64,000 bases of DNA from Numida meleagris (taxonomy: Eukaryota > Chordata > Aves > Galliformes > Numididae), in contig NC_034415.1 in the NCBI RefSeq assembly GCF_002078875.1, positions 18,815,975 to 18,879,974 of the forward strand, in the 5' to 3' direction. How positions within the stretch are numbered: the first letter of the stretch is position 1; the number at the start of each line of letters is the position of its first letter. Position numbers and translations under genes: made by a program. The notes beneath the pieces were generated by a model. The model saw nothing but the letters and a program-made list of their open reading frames with translations, ran no database searches and was not told the origin of the DNA. Of this stretch, positions 1 through 13,600 are shown in pieces.

Positions 1-2604
1 AAGCGGTAGATTTCTCTACTGTGCAGGCTTTCTTAGCAACAGAACAAGTTACTGTAGAACAAAAGCTTATTTTACACAGCAAAACAGAAGTTCTCTTGCT
101 CTAGAAGTACCGTGCAAATATTTGTTTACCAATCTACTTGATTTCTTGAAGGCAGATTTTGAGAAAAAACACAGTAATTCTTTAAGTGAGAAAACCATCA
201 CAGCCACACATTGCAATATCAAGTCATGAAGGGAACTGAAAGAATGTTGCAGTTGGCACTCCCCCCCCTTAATAAGGACAAAAAATTAATTCCTTAGTGG
301 TAATTACCACAATGGAAGCAATATTTAATAAGGGAAAATAGAGAAAAGAGTGTTTCAGATGTACAGGTTTCAAGGAGATTAGCACTAAGTGTCACTGGGG
401 AGAAAGAAGCAACTCTAGCTATTGATAAAGGTCATTTGATCAGCTTAAGAATGATGAAAATAAGAGTCTAATATTTGTACAGATAATATTTAAGATGCTA
501 TTCCTCTCTAATTGGCTAAATTTAATGTTCTGGATGTCTGGAAGGTCCAGGACTAAGAAATATACTGCCTTCAAGAATCTGAAAGATTGAAGACTCATTT
601 ATGTTAAGCATCTGTCTTCATTTACTAATGCAGCATCACCTCAAACATTACCAAAAAAAAAATGGTAAAAATTCTAAAATTAACTTTCCCTTGTCTTTAG
701 TTGATCATGAATGTAACTAGATGAACACAGTACTACACAAGTGTTTCCATTAGCCCAAGGCATTATATTCACTTTAAAGTCATTAGTGTTACATAGCTAC
801 TGGCTTGTCTCACAGCTTAAAAGAGTCATTATCCCATTTTATAGTAAAAAAACATTAAGGATACAGACATTTCACATCTTCAAAGAAGTGACAAAGACAT
901 GAAAGACATAGCCCATAGTAACTTCAACATAGCACAGTTTACAAGTATTAATGAACTTACTCATTTGCACAGCGTGGCTGGTACACCTAGTCAACTTCAC
1001 AATAATAACAAAGGAAATGGAAAAAAATAGTTCAAGCTCCAACTACTGCTTCGAACGAACAAAAAGTTAAGCATGGAAACAAAGCTTACATTTTTCCAAA
1101 GCTATTCTACTCCTCCTCCTCCCCCAGTTAACATAGCTAAATTAACAGAAAGCATGTGCTAAAACTTGAGAACTGATCTTTCCCAGTAGGAAGTTTCACC
1201 TCACTCTAATTATACAGCATCATTTACCTAGAAGCATGCAAAAATTTCAATTTTGTGGAAATTAAATGTATCAGTCTTAAAACGCTTTTTAACTCCAGTG
1301 AGTTATATAGAGGGAAAAAAAACAGGATGTGTTTTCAGCTTCCTTTGGTGGAGTTATCTGGATGGAAGACGCAGGTTAATCTGCCCTCAGCAGCAGCACC
1401 ATGCCTTAAGGTGTTTACATAGACTTTTCTATTGCCTATTCTCATCATAGTGCAGTGATCCTAATTATAAACAGCCACAACTGAAGGGACAAATGAGAAA
1501 CCTGGAACTTCTTAAGGCAGCATGGAACTACAAGGCAAGCTGCAAGAAAAGACAGCACAGCATGGTTTGTGTTGCATCTTGTTCTGAGTTGCAGAGCTCA
1601 ATGGATTCCCCCCTCTCACACAGCCCAAAGCCAGGCAGAGTCCAAATCAATCATTCCTTAAATGAAGAGCTTATCAACATAAAAACAATCATTTAAGGCT
1701 GAAAGAATCCAACCATCCTTCAAGTTAAAAGTACAGTTCATTTTTTTAAAGCACTAAGTTAACACAGTCTGTGAAGAAGGTAATTTGATGGATATAAATT
1801 ACAGTAGAGCAAAGCAATCCCTTAGAAGCTGTTGTACTGCTTAGCTTCCCTACAGTCCCTACTCTACGGTAGGTAAACAGGCATTCTATGACCTTATCTA
1901 GAGGCAAAGCCTTTCCAGCACTGTCATCCATACTCAGCGTGACAGTTCATTCCCCACTCGGTCACAAGACCAAAACAGGGCTCAGACAAAGCCGTACTAG
2001 CTCCCTTTTTTTTTTTTTTTTTTTTTTTAAATAAAACTTACGCTTGCTCAGCCACGAAAGAAGTTCCTCCGCCCCCCCAGTTATCAAACCCGTACAGCAA
2101 CAGCAGAAGAACCGCTCAGAAATAACTGCGGACGCCGCAGGAAGAGAACAGAGAGGCTGAAGAGAAACGCTCATCCCGTGGTGTCACTACTGGAAGAGCC
2201 CCAGAGCCGTTCAACCGAGTGACGCACCGCACCGAACGGCTCCGCCACAGCACGGGGCCCACCGCCCGGCTGGTATCTCCCCAGCCACCAGCACACGCCG
2301 AGGCTTTTCCCTCAAAAAATAAGCTTTTATTATCGTCCACAACCATCCCACGTCACGCGGCGAGCACACCGAACGGCCGGGCACGGAGCCGGCGAGCAGC
2401 CCCGGTACTTGGGGCTGAGGAAAGCACCGCTGCCACCCGCACCGCCCGCTCCTCCAACGGGCAGGAAACCCGTCGGGAAGGAACCAAGGCGCCAGGGCAC
2501 TGAACGTCTCCCCGGCCGCTGCCTAACGCTGGCGGACTGCCAGGCAGCAGTAGCACTGCCCGTCGCCCTCCAGCCCCCGCCCGCCACCGCCCTCGCGCAC
2601 TCAC
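1..2604. other. Gene-free left flank, probable first intron of the leftward neighbour
   Basis: I see no coding exon here on either strand. In particular there is no J-domain HPD segment that would mark a DNAJB4 coding exon. The stretch is AT-rich, with a poly-T tract near 2008-2028. If the leftward transcript beginning near 2.7 kb is DNAJB4, this is its first intron and the coding exons lie beyond the left edge. A second possible donor (minus strand GC|GTAAGT, junction 2042/2041) would give a longer first exon. Confidence 0.5.
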
Positions 2605-2757
2605 CCAGTGACGCCGCCTCAACCGCTCCTCGGCCCAACCCTGCTCCCAGAAGCCTCCGCGCGCCGCTCCTACTCTCGCGCCCGTGACCAAATAACGCGA
2701 GAGCCACCCAGCACAGCTGTCACCACGTGACGCTTCCAGCCCTATCGCCGCGCGCAT
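2605..2757 (-). other. DNAJB4: Putative noncoding first exon of a divergent transcript (DNAJB4 by synteny)
   Basis: On the minus strand a good donor, CTGG|GTGAGT, lies at 2605/2604, directly downstream of CpG-rich DNA that also carries the FUBP1 promoter. In vertebrates DNAJB4 (an HSP40 co-chaperone) lies head to head with FUBP1 a few hundred bases away, so this donor is the likely end of its 5' UTR exon. The upper boundary is only an estimate of the start region. No DNAJB4 coding sequence is visible, so the identity rests on gene order alone. Confidence 0.45.
2724..2729. promoter_or_regulatory. E-box CACGTG in the divergent promoter
   Basis: A perfect palindromic CACGTG, in the context ACCACGTGAC, close to the USF/TFE-type site. 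MYC/MAX also binds this core, which would be notable because FUBP1 itself regulates MYC; occupancy is not shown by sequence. Confidence 0.4.
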
Positions 2758-2902
2758 TCTAAGCCCCGCGTCGCCCTGGAAACATCGCTAGCTCTTCGTC
2801 CTGCCCACCGCTGCTGAAGGGCACCCCCTGGAGGCCCCGCCGGCGGTTGGGAAGAGTAAGGCCGCGCGCCACCGATGAAATCTCGCCCTTCCCCGCCCCA
2901 GG

Positions 2903-2912
2903 TCTCGCGAGG
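2903..2912. promoter_or_regulatory. TCTCGCGAGG, near-palindromic BANP-type CGCG motif
   Basis: Nine of ten bases match TCTCGCGAGA, a CpG-island promoter element bound by BANP in vertebrates when unmethylated. It lies 139 bp upstream of the FUBP1 start codon. Confidence 0.5.
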
Positions 2913-2978
2913 TTCTCCCGCTCTTCCTCCCCCCTCCCCGAGCACGATGCAGCGCAGGAATGTGAAAGGCTCCCGCCC

Positions 2979-2989
2979 GCCGCCATTTT
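2979..2989 (-). promoter_or_regulatory. YY1-type motif near the FUBP1 start region
   Basis: GCCGCCATTTT on the plus strand is AAAATGGCGGC on the minus strand, close to the YY1 core often found just downstream of TATA-less start sites. A second ATGGCGG overlaps the FUBP1 start codon at 3042. Confidence 0.5.
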
Positions 2990-3041
2990 CTTTCTTTCTT
3001 GGCAGGCAGCGAGCGGGGCAGGAAGCGGTGGCGGAGCGAGT

Positions 3042-4611
3042 ATGGCGGACTATTCCACGGTGCCCCCTCCTGCTTCGGGCGCGCCCGGGGGAGGCGGCGG
3101 TGGAGGTGGAGGAGTGAACGATGCCTTTAAAGACGCGCTGCAAAGAGCTAGACAGGTGTGTGAGGAACGTGGCTCTGCACGTCAGTGGGCGCCTAGGGCA
3201 TCTCCCGGCCGGGCCGCGGCGCCTGAGCTCGAAGGGGCGGTGAGGAAAAGCCCTCCGCCAGCTCCTCACCGCGGGGGGGAGCGTTGTCCTGTCCCTACAC
3301 CTCCCTCCGCGCCGCCAGTCCGCCCTCCTCGGGGCGGCGAAAGGTTTCCCGGTCAGCCCTCGGCCGCCTCCGCTCCGCCATTGCTCGGGGGTTCCGCGCC
3401 GCAGCAGGGCCTGAGGGGAGGCGAAATCACGGCGGGGGACGGCGGGCGCGGCGCCTTATCGCGGCCCAGCGGCCTGGGCTCGGCGCGGGAGGGCGGCTCC
3501 GTGCTCGGCCCCGTATTGTGTTCCCCGAGGCGCCTGCGGTGCCCGCCGACCTGCTCAGACCGGTTGGGAAGGCGCGGGCCGAGGGCTGCGATTCGGCAAT
3601 TCTTCAGCCCGAAGTTCCTCCTGTAGTTGTTGCGCTACGGGCGTTGCTTTCATGAGTTCTCGGGCAAAATTTTCGCCTCGTTCGGTAATAACCGATCGCG
3701 GTTTGGGCAGTATTTGAAGAGCTGGTGTAGTCGGGACTGGCTCCAGCAGTCGAGCTCTCCGACGTGCCGCAGTGTTTCTTGAAGAACGGGCAGGAAAGGA
3801 AAAGCCCCTTTTCGGAAAAAAAAAAAAAAGTTCTTGTTATCTGAAGGGTAGGGGTTTTTTAACCGATTAAAAAGATATAGAAAGCTTTGGTGTTAAAGGA
3901 TGCCCACTAGTCTCCTGGAATATACTAAAAAAGTAACTTCTCTTTACAGAGCTGTTTTAGCAGCAGCCTTCCATGTACTTATTTTGGGTCGTTGTAGTTT
4001 GTATCCTCTAAAGAGCTTAATGTTGTTCGGAAGATGTCTTTTTTTGTTGTTGTTGTTGCTTTTTCTCTCACATCTGCCTTTTGTTTAGATTGCAGCAAAA
4101 ATTGGAGGAGATGCTGGTACGTCCATGAATTCCAATGACTATGGTTATGGAGGACAAAAAAGACCTCTTGAGGATGGAGGTATGCACTCATTACTGCTGC
4201 ATTTATTTTTGTTCACTGTGGCCATGGCGCCGGAAGGATTTCAGGTGCTTTTTTTTTTTCCATGGCACAGTAGAAAAGTATTTTGTTTCGTTTATAGATC
4301 ATGACATGCTTTTTCATTTTCAGTTCAATGGGGAAACTTCTTTTAAACCACATGAGCCTGTTTTAAAATATTCTCAAGTGTGGCTTAAAAACTATAAAGT
4401 GGAAAATGCGTGCTGGGGAGGGAGGCAGATAATTTTGTGGCCGAGAAACACTTGTAACAGGTATGTCATTGGAGTCTTCTGTTTGTTACATCCAACGTTG
4501 CAGTTTCCAAATTGTAATTAGAATAAGAAGTGGCCACTCTTTGGGTAGTTTCATATACTTTACACAGGTTCAAATAAACATATTAATGCATTTTATTGTA
4601 AAAGCGTAGGA

Positions 4612-4645
<34 letters not shown>

Positions 4646-7600
4646 AGGAAAGTAAATACCTTATAGGCATTTTCACTTAGTCTAATATTAAAGTATGTAG
4701 TGTATGTGAGATCATGCTTAAATGTCCTAGTTTGGTGCAGCTTTTTGGATTTCCTTTATACTCTAATAAAGATTTCTCCTGAAGTGTGTGTGTGTGTGTC
4801 CTCTTCTGTCTCTTACTAAGCAGCCAGTTTTAACTGAACAGGGTTTGCTATGTTTAGTATACTCACAAAATCCTGGCTAAAATATGGAAGGAAATCTCTG
4901 AACTTGTTGAAATGTTCTCGTAGGTCTTACAAAAGGGCAATGCTTTTTTTTTTTCTCTTTGAGAGGATTGAAACTCAGTCTACAGAATGTAACTAAGGCT
5001 TTATATCAGGAGTTCTTGTGTCCTGTAATAAAGTTTTTTTTCTATTGATGGTGAGGTTTTTAATATACAAAAATGAGCTAATGATGCTTCAGATGATATA
5101 TGTAATGTATTCTTTTTATTTTATGTGTAGATGGCTCTTGGACAAGTCCGAGCAGTACAACACACTGGGAGGGAATGCCCTCTCCTTTTAAAGGCAGGAA
5201 TTTTTATTTATTACCTGTGTTTAGTATGTAAACATGACATAAACTAGTGGATCTTTCTGGATAGACACAAATATTTCTTGGAATATGTGTCTTGAATTTT
5301 TGCTGCACATAAAGTATGGTGGTTCGTATAACCTATATTTTGGGGTGGGAAGAAAGCATCTGAAGTCTATCCTTTCAGATAAAGGTTAATTATGCCTTTT
5401 ATTCCTTTACTGTACAAAAAGGATTTGGATGATAGTGATGTAGTTGCTTTGAATCTGCTTTTTTTTTTTTTGAAGTTTTATGCTATGAAATGCTTGATAT
5501 TTGGATAGGAATTTTGTGCCAGCATCCATGTTGAGATTGCATTGCTATGTGATACTGTTGTGTTTTCAAATGTTTGATCTAGACTTGTAGTCATTGTCAG
5601 AATTTTTTTCTTTAAATTGTTGTTAGTTTTTGTATGGATTTTTTTTTTAACTATAGAAGCATCATTAGCTTGACCAAGCAACAGACCTAAACTTTGTTTC
5701 TTGTCTTAGTTAAGTTTCAGTGACTGGGTATCTGAGCAATCTACAGCGCGTTCTAAAAACTCCACCTTTTGTTAAACTACTGAATAGATACGCAGAAAAA
5801 CCTAACATCTTTACAGCTGTACTAACCAAGTGCTGAGTGTTCGTGAGATTCTTTCTTCTATTCAGATGATCAACTCCCTGAAATTGGAGAAAAATAAAAC
5901 AGGAAAAATAAAAAAGGGGGCTAAAATACGCTGGAAAGTTGAACTTCACACTAAAAGGTGTTAACAGTTCTTGAATTTCTTGGCAAAAAAAATTTTAAAC
6001 ATCTTAATTTTGCAGATCAACCAGATGCTAAGAAAGTTGCTCCTCAGAATGACTGTAAGTAGTTCTTATTTTGTTGCAAAAAAATAAATCCTAAACAAGT
6101 GTAGTATTTTCAGAATGACAGTTTGAAACTGTTCTGGTAGGTGATACTTTAATCAGGGATGTTAAAAGAATGGCTGGAAGGTTATGCTTTTCTTTGAAGC
6201 AGTGCAAATCTGCTCGGTAAAATTGAAAAGGTTATGTTGGCAACAATTGAGAGTATGTTGGTTACATTTTTAAACATCTTGATAAGACTTCTTAAAATGA
6301 CAGTTTGGACAGAAGTCTGTGCAGATGAGTTTTATCAAACAAAAAACTTTGTTGAAAATTTAAGCGTTTTCTTGAGTTTAATTTTCAAAACTTGTTTTAT
6401 AGCTTTTGGAAATCAGCTACCACCAATGCATCAACAACAAAGGTAAGAGTTAACGCTACATCTTATGTAAAGTTTTCCACTGTACTGAAAGAAAGCAGTT
6501 TCAAGAAATGCTTCTGGAAAAGTGATGTCGATGCATAAAGCAGTTACTCCATGTTTGTGTCATACATTGAAATTTAGCTGCAGCAGTCCCACGCCAAACC
6601 TTTAAAATGCATCTGGTAATGTCTTGCTGTCTGTCTTCTTGGCAGCCAATGCTGTGCATCAAAAATAGTAGGAGGAAAATGAATTGCTTTTCCTTAGTAG
6701 TGTTACCAGAAGTTGGAATTAGATCTAAGGGGAAAGGAGCTTGGTGCTGTCTTAAAAACAGAAAAGTAATGGATTTAAAAATAAATAGAAATAGACTTCA
6801 TATAGCTTGTTGTTCAGTCAGCTACATTTGGTGCAACTTAAGTTTTTGTTACTTGTCCCTAAACAAACGCATCCAAGTATTCTTTCTGTCTTTTGCCTTT
6901 GATGGACATATAGATAAAACTTTTTTTTTTTAATGATACACTGGGCTTTTCTGTACCCCACATCTGTTAGTAAAGAGAATAAAGGAAAGAACTGATTCAT
7001 GTTAAATTTGTTGTGGTCACATTTGAATATTCTTAGTTTGCTTGCCGCTATGCTTGTGTATGACTTTAAAAGTTAGTGAGAGGCACAAATGCCAGGCCAG
7101 TGGTTGGGGCACTGACTTCCTTCCTCTACTTTAATGAGATATTAGCTCTGAATTCAGTGCTTCTTTGGTCTCTGTATGTTCATTGTCTTTATGTTTGATT
7201 TAACCTTCTCTACAGGTCTGTGATGACAGAGGAGTACAAAGTTCCAGATGGAATGGTTGGATTCAGTAAGTAGTTTGAATATAATACTGCAGTATAGTGA
7301 GGGATTTTAGCAGATGCGGTTAGTACAAATATCTTTCTCTGTTTTCTTTCTCCAAGTCATTGGCAGAGGTGGAGAACAGATCTCACGCATACAGCAAGAG
7401 TCAGGATGTAAAATACAGATTGCACCTGGTAACTATTTCTATTCGGTGTTTTTTGTCTGATTGCCTTCATTCATACCTTCATTTAAGATATATTTTAATT
7501 CTTGTGTTAATCACAGTTATCACAGACTAAAGAAGCACAGTGTGCTGTAATAGAATGAATTCTTTACTTCAGTGACCTTCCAGTCGTTTGTGTATTATGT

Positions 7601-10600
7601 CTAGCTTCATCAACTCTTCCTGACTGCTAAATTGATTTTGTTTTATAATCCTAGATAGTGGGGGCCTGCCTGAAAGATCATGCATGCTAACTGGAACACC
7701 AGAATCTGTTCAGTAAGTAAAGTAAATTTGTTATATTCATACTTAATTATGCAGTGCGTGTCATTTTTCTAGATCTAAATGTAATGTTTAGATACTGTGT
7801 TTTATTTCCATTGAAGAGGCCATCTAGCGATAAATGCGTATAAAAGGCCTGATACTGCAGTCAGGTCCCTCAGCATACTTGTGGCTTTAAGACAAAAGTA
7901 TGTATATAATTGCTAAACTTGGAAATTTAAGTCCAAATCATGTTTTTAGTAGTGTTTATCTAACTGTACTCTTACTTCTTGAGAATGAAATGCGTAAGTG
8001 AATGCTAAAAAATAAAACAGAATTCTAATATGCAAAAATGAAAGTCTTAACTGTAATTCATAGAATCATAGAATTAGCTAGGTTGGAAAAGACCTACAGG
8101 ATCATCCAGTCCAACCATCCACCTGCCACCAATAACCTCACTAAACCATGTCTCTCAACACCACATCTGAACGTTTCTTGAACATCTCCAGGGACGGTGA
8201 CTCCAACCACCTCCCTGGGCAGCCCATTCCAGCGCCTGACCACTCTTTCAGAAAAGTAGTATTTCCTAATGTCCAGCCTAAATCTCCCCTGGCGCAACTT
8301 GAGTCCATTCCCCCTCATCCTGTCACCAGTTAGAGGAGAGAAGAGGCTGACCCCCAGCTCACTACAGGTAGTTATAGATTTGAAAGATTGCAGGGGAAAT
8401 GAGGAGAATAAGTAATGTTTAAAAGAAGGGATTACTCAAAGTGCAGTTTGACAGTTATATTTAAATATGTATTTGGTATAAACTGTCTAACCAAAGTTAC
8501 GAAAGTAACGCCGATCAGCAAAATGCACTTCAACCTTCCTGTGCTGAGAGGAGAAGGTGATAGCAAAATTATTTTTTACTGGGACAGAAGTTTTATACTT
8601 GCTTGAAGACCTGCTTGTCCTGGCTTGGCTACGAATAATCTTAGCTGTGTTAGTATATTTGGTAGTGCCTCATTAGCTGCTCCCACTTTATAGTTTCAGG
8701 TAAGGCCTACAGCTACATGTTTTTCCTTTGCTAAAGTAGCATGGCATTCACCTCATACCTTGCAGCTAAGTGTGCTGCTGTTTGTAATGTCATTCCTTTA
8801 TGGGAGTTTCCTTTCTAATTATAGTCTATTCAGCTCACGTGTTAAAAGGAAGAGTTTGTAGCTGGTGTTAGTACTGTAATAATGATTTTACTCGGATGGC
8901 ACTTGACTGTATGTGAGGTGTATGTACTTGTTTTTGTCAGCTTTTCTTGTAACGGTTAGAAGTACCAATACCCTTACATTTTGTGCCGAATCGAACAGCA
9001 GCTATGAGTGTACTGGATATTAATGCCAAGTTTATTATAGTCTTTTTTATTTCTTTTACCTTGTTTGTGAGTCTTAACATCAAACGCTCTAAAGTTAGCT
9101 GCTTGTGGGTGAAAGAAAAGGTTCTGTCACACTAGGTTGCCTAAACTAATTACTGAAGTTAAGAGAAAAGTGAGAATAAACCTTTATTTTTTTGCAAGAA
9201 TAAACTGTGGCTACTTCAACTCCTCTAGTTAATGGTGAAGGTTTTAATAATACTTTTAAGGAGGAAGTTTCCATCTTTTTTTGTGAATTAAGTTTTTTCT
9301 ATGTGGTTATATTCAGACAAAATAGTCATGTTTGAGGCGGTAACGTTTACTTCTGTATTAGGTAAAGGAACTACCTTTTATGTTGTGATGTTGGGGTGCT
9401 TTTAGGTATACCACATTACTTTGCCATTTGTTTCTTAAGATTGTGATAGAAATTTACTGAGTTTTTCCTTAGAGTGATTTGCAGAAATTTTTCAGCTGCT
9501 GATAATTTTGCAGAGAGCCTTTCTGGTGTTTCTCAGTTTAGCTGCACATTGTGCAGTCTAGATTTTTTTTTTTGGCACAGCCATGTATGTTGTGATTCTG
9601 TAAAACAAACCAAAAAAACCACTGTGGATTTGATAACTTGGATCCTTGTAACTTAAAGACTCTTCTGTGCTTGTCTTGATCAAGAAGAAGGAAGGAATTA
9701 GTTTGATAATGTGGATGAGTTGAAATTTCAGCCTGTGAGCAGTTCAAGATAAAGACTCTGTGTGTGTGTGTGTGTGTGTGCTATTCCTGCTGCAGATAGT
9801 ATAACTAGAACTAAAAGACAGTGCTTTCAGCATAGCTGTTGTTTGATACATTGGAACCTTATCATAAGAAACTCTGCCCTCTCTCTGATCATCCTTTGGA
9901 CCCATTTTAACTGATCTACATTCCCAACATTGAATGCAATACTCTATGTGGGGTCTTGTGAGAGCAAAACAGAGGGGAAGAATCACCTCCTTGGTCCTGC
10001 TAGTCATGGTTCCTTTGATGCAGCCCAGGGTGTGCTTGCAGCCTAAAAAGCCACCTGTATATGGATGGCTCATGTTGAGTTTTAACATCAACCAATACCT
10101 CTTAAGCCCTTCTCCTGAGAGCTTCTTTCAGTCCATTCTCCACCTTGCCTGTGTTTGTGCTTGGGATTGCCCTAACCCAGGTGGTTAGGAGATAGTGATC
10201 TTAAAGATGGTTAATTGCCACGCTCTTGGCAAAAATCATCGGCTGGCAGAGAGAGAGAGAACCTTAAAGTGTTAAAAAAGCTATTGGGTGTGTTTTGCAT
10301 TTTGATGCTAGAATACACACTGGAAAGAGACCTGGGAAAAGGATTAAAAACAATTCCCTTAAGAGAGTTGCATTATAGTTGATACCAGATTACTTTGTTT
10401 TTTGTTTCAAGATTCTGAAGGAAGTTACACAGGAGTGTGCTCAAGGACTTATGAAGTATATGTATATGAAGCAACAGGTGTCCTTGATGCACTTCTGAAA
10501 CTTAAGCGAATAAAGGGGTTGAGATCTTTTAATTTGATGTTTTCCAAGGAGAACAGATGTGGGCAAGTGGTAATTGCAGGAATAAGTGTGTTTATAAGCA

Positions 10601-13600
10601 TGTATGTTCTTTCACAGATCAGCAAAAAGATTACTTGATCAGATAGTTGAAAAGGGAAGACCTGCGCCTGGCTTTCATCACGGTGATGGACCCGGAAATG
10701 CAGTCCAAGAAATTATGATTCCAGCAAGTAAAGCAGGATTAGTTATTGGTAAAGGTGGAGAGACAATTAAGCAATTACAGGTATATATGTATCTGTTTTT
10801 TAAGTGCATGGTAGTATTAGATCTGAATTTGAGTGAGTATTGACCTCCCTTTTGTTGAATAGGAGCGAGCAGGTGTCAAAATGGTCATGATTCAAGATGG
10901 TCCACAGAACACTGGTGCTGACAAGCCCCTTAGGATAACTGGAGACCCTTATAAAGTTCAGGTGAGGAGTCCTTCAGAATTCAGAGGATTTTTAAATGTG
11001 TGCTGATGTTGCAATACCTAAATGAACTTTCTTTGTGTTTTTAGCAAGCCAAGGAAATGGTGCTGGAGTTAATTCGTGATCAAGGTGGCTTTAGAGAGGT
11101 GCGCAACGAATATGGGTCAAGAATAGGAGGAAATGAAGGGATAGACGTAAGCATGGTTGAAAAACTTGTTCACTGTATTTTGAAATGTTAACGTTAAAAT
11201 GTTAAAGTGATCGATGTCTTTGAAAGTATTTAACTAGATTCTGAATGTAATTGTAGTGTGTAAGTAGTATTTGCTAATTGCTTAAATTTTGCCTTTAAAT
11301 GGTGTGCAGTATTCATTTTATATTACCAACAGTTCTGAAGAGCCTCAGTTAGCTGGAGAATTTAAGTCTTGTAAATGAAAGCAAGTAAGTTTTATGGATA
11401 AGTATATAACGGTGTATAATGATGGGTGTCATTACAGAAATTGGAGTTTGGACATTAGAGTATTTAATTCCACCTGTTATGCAAGTTGTGAGCTCATAAC
11501 TTCATCAGAGGTGAAGCTGGAAGTTTCACCTACTGAAATCTGCAGTTTAGGCCTGTTAGAACTTATGTTCTTTGCTTGTGGAAAGTATAATACCCAGTGC
11601 AATTTCTGCCATTATAAGAACGTGCATTTCTTTCTTTTTGATATTTTCTTCCATTATTTATTGAGCTTGTGGCTTGATAGTTGATATTAAAAAATAAAAT
11701 CAAAAATCACTCTTCAAAAAGCCTTAAATGGCATAGGGCTGGCCTTAGTTTACCATTCTAATATGTTACCCTTTAATTTTGTTTAAGGTTCCAATACCAC
11801 GGTTTGCTGTAGGTATTGTAATTGGAAGAAATGGGGAGATGATAAAAAAGATACAGAATGATGCTGGTGTTAGGATCCAATTTAAGCCAGGTTGGTAATA
11901 AATCTGTATGTTTTTGTGAATATGTTTAATGGATTATGTATACTGGAATCGTTCATTTTTATTCTAGATGATGGAACAACTCCAGATAGAATAGCCCAAA
12001 TCACAGGGCCTCCTGACAGATGTCAACACGCTGCAGAAATTATTACAGATCTCCTTCGAAGTGTTCAGGTTGGGTAATACTTAATGTTATTTAAAATCTC
12101 CTCTGTGGCTTTTAGAAACCCTGAGAATTTTTAAAAATAGTATGTAACAAGAAAATATTGTGATGGCATCATCTGAATTTCCTTCAATGTTAAGTCTGGA
12201 ATGTGAATGTTTGCTTTTGCAGCTACTGTTTTGGTAGTCAATTTGGCAATGGTAATACTGATTCTAAGACATAACAGTATTCGATCTCTCTGTTTTTAGA
12301 GCTGCTTTGTTTGTTGTCATGTCTTAATAGCTGGTATGCTGTTACCTTTAGTTGAAATTAGTGCTTAGAAACTGTTCTTCATGAGATAGGCCTCACCACT
12401 ACATTTTCAGAAATTATTCAGAAATTCAGAAACTTCTTGCTATTTTAGTTCATCCTTTCCTTCCTCATCTTTGATATGCAGAGTTGTGTAAAACATGTAA
12501 AATGTAATTCCGGTATTCTGTAAGATTCTACTTTATCAAAACTTGGTAAAATATCAGATTTTTCTTAACAAATGATGTGATTATTCCAAGCAAGTAACCA
12601 GCTGGCATTAATGATTTGTTTGCAGGAATTTTCATAGAATATGCTAATTTGTTGCTTATTGTTTTTAGGCTGGTAACCCTGGTGGACCAGGAGGACCTGG
12701 TGGTCGAGGAAGGGGTAGAGGTCAAGGCAACTGGAACATGGGGCCCCCTGGTGGATTACAGGAATTCAATTTTATTGTTCCCACTGGCAAAACTGGATTA
12801 ATCATTGGCAAAGGCAATGTATCTTTACGTATATGTGCATCTCTATGTTTTAAAAAAAAAACAGCTAATTTTTTCTTTCTGTTTCTACAAATAGCCATAC
12901 TAAAGAGATGCTTCAAGAGAAGCCTTTGTATATAGTTCTGTATACAGCATAGCAACACAGTCCTGCTAAATTATAACACTCCTGATATTATTTTAATAGA
13001 ATGGCTTGATTTGGAAGGAACTGTAAAGGTATTCCATTTCCAACCCCCTGTCATGGGCATGATTGCCAACCACTAGATCAGGCTGCCCAGTGCCCCACCC
13101 AGCCTGGCCTTGAATGTCTACAGACATTCAGAGTGGGGCATCCAGAACTTCTCTGGGGATCCTGTGCCAGTGCCTCACCATCCTCTGAGTAAAGAAAAAA
13201 AAAAAAAAAAAACTCCTTCTAACATCTAATCTAAATCTCACCTCTTTTAGTTTTAAACAGTTATCTCTTGTCCTATCACTGTTGAACTTTGAGTAGGAAA
13301 GATTTCCCTCACCAAAACACACACCTCAGTAGCTAAAAGTTAAGCAGTCAATTTCCATGTATTTAACAGTGATAAATACTAAGGTACATTTGTAGCATTC
13401 ACTGAATTCTTAGATGTGTATTCTGATTAACTTGCATTTGAATTTGTTTCATCAGCGTAGTGTTACTGCATCTGTAAGTCACTCTGAAACTAATTTTCAT
13501 ATATTATGGTGAAGGTCTTTTGTAGTGCAATCCTTTGACAATTTCTTTGGTGTTTTTTAAAATGATCGCTTCTCATAGAATTTCATTTTTTAAATTATTG

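Larger units (their letters stand above)
2330..3620. promoter_or_regulatory. CpG-island divergent promoter of FUBP1 and its left neighbour
   Basis: This is a GC-rich, CpG-dense block in an AT-rich surrounding, spanning the FUBP1 start codon and the putative opposite-strand first exon. I see no TATA box at the expected place for FUBP1. It holds instead motifs typical of housekeeping promoters: an E-box CACGTG, a near-palindromic TCTCGCGAGG and a YY1-type GCCGCCATTTT. This fits broadly expressed genes transcribed in opposite directions. Long open frames inside the block come from the low frequency of stop codons in GC-rich DNA. Confidence 0.8.

Noticed and set aside
2330..3626. Several long open frames on both strands across the CpG island, including one that extends the FUBP1 frame 65 codons upstream of its ATG
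   Set aside because: GC-rich DNA has few stop codons, and none of these frames resembles a known protein. The upstream extension contains no in-frame ATG; only non-AUG initiation could use it.
8094..8318. Minus-strand 74-codon frame
   Set aside because: It is the decayed end of a CR1 reverse transcriptase protein, not a host gene.
9744..10091. Minus-strand 115-codon frame
   Set aside because: It runs through a TG microsatellite and an old CR1 fragment.
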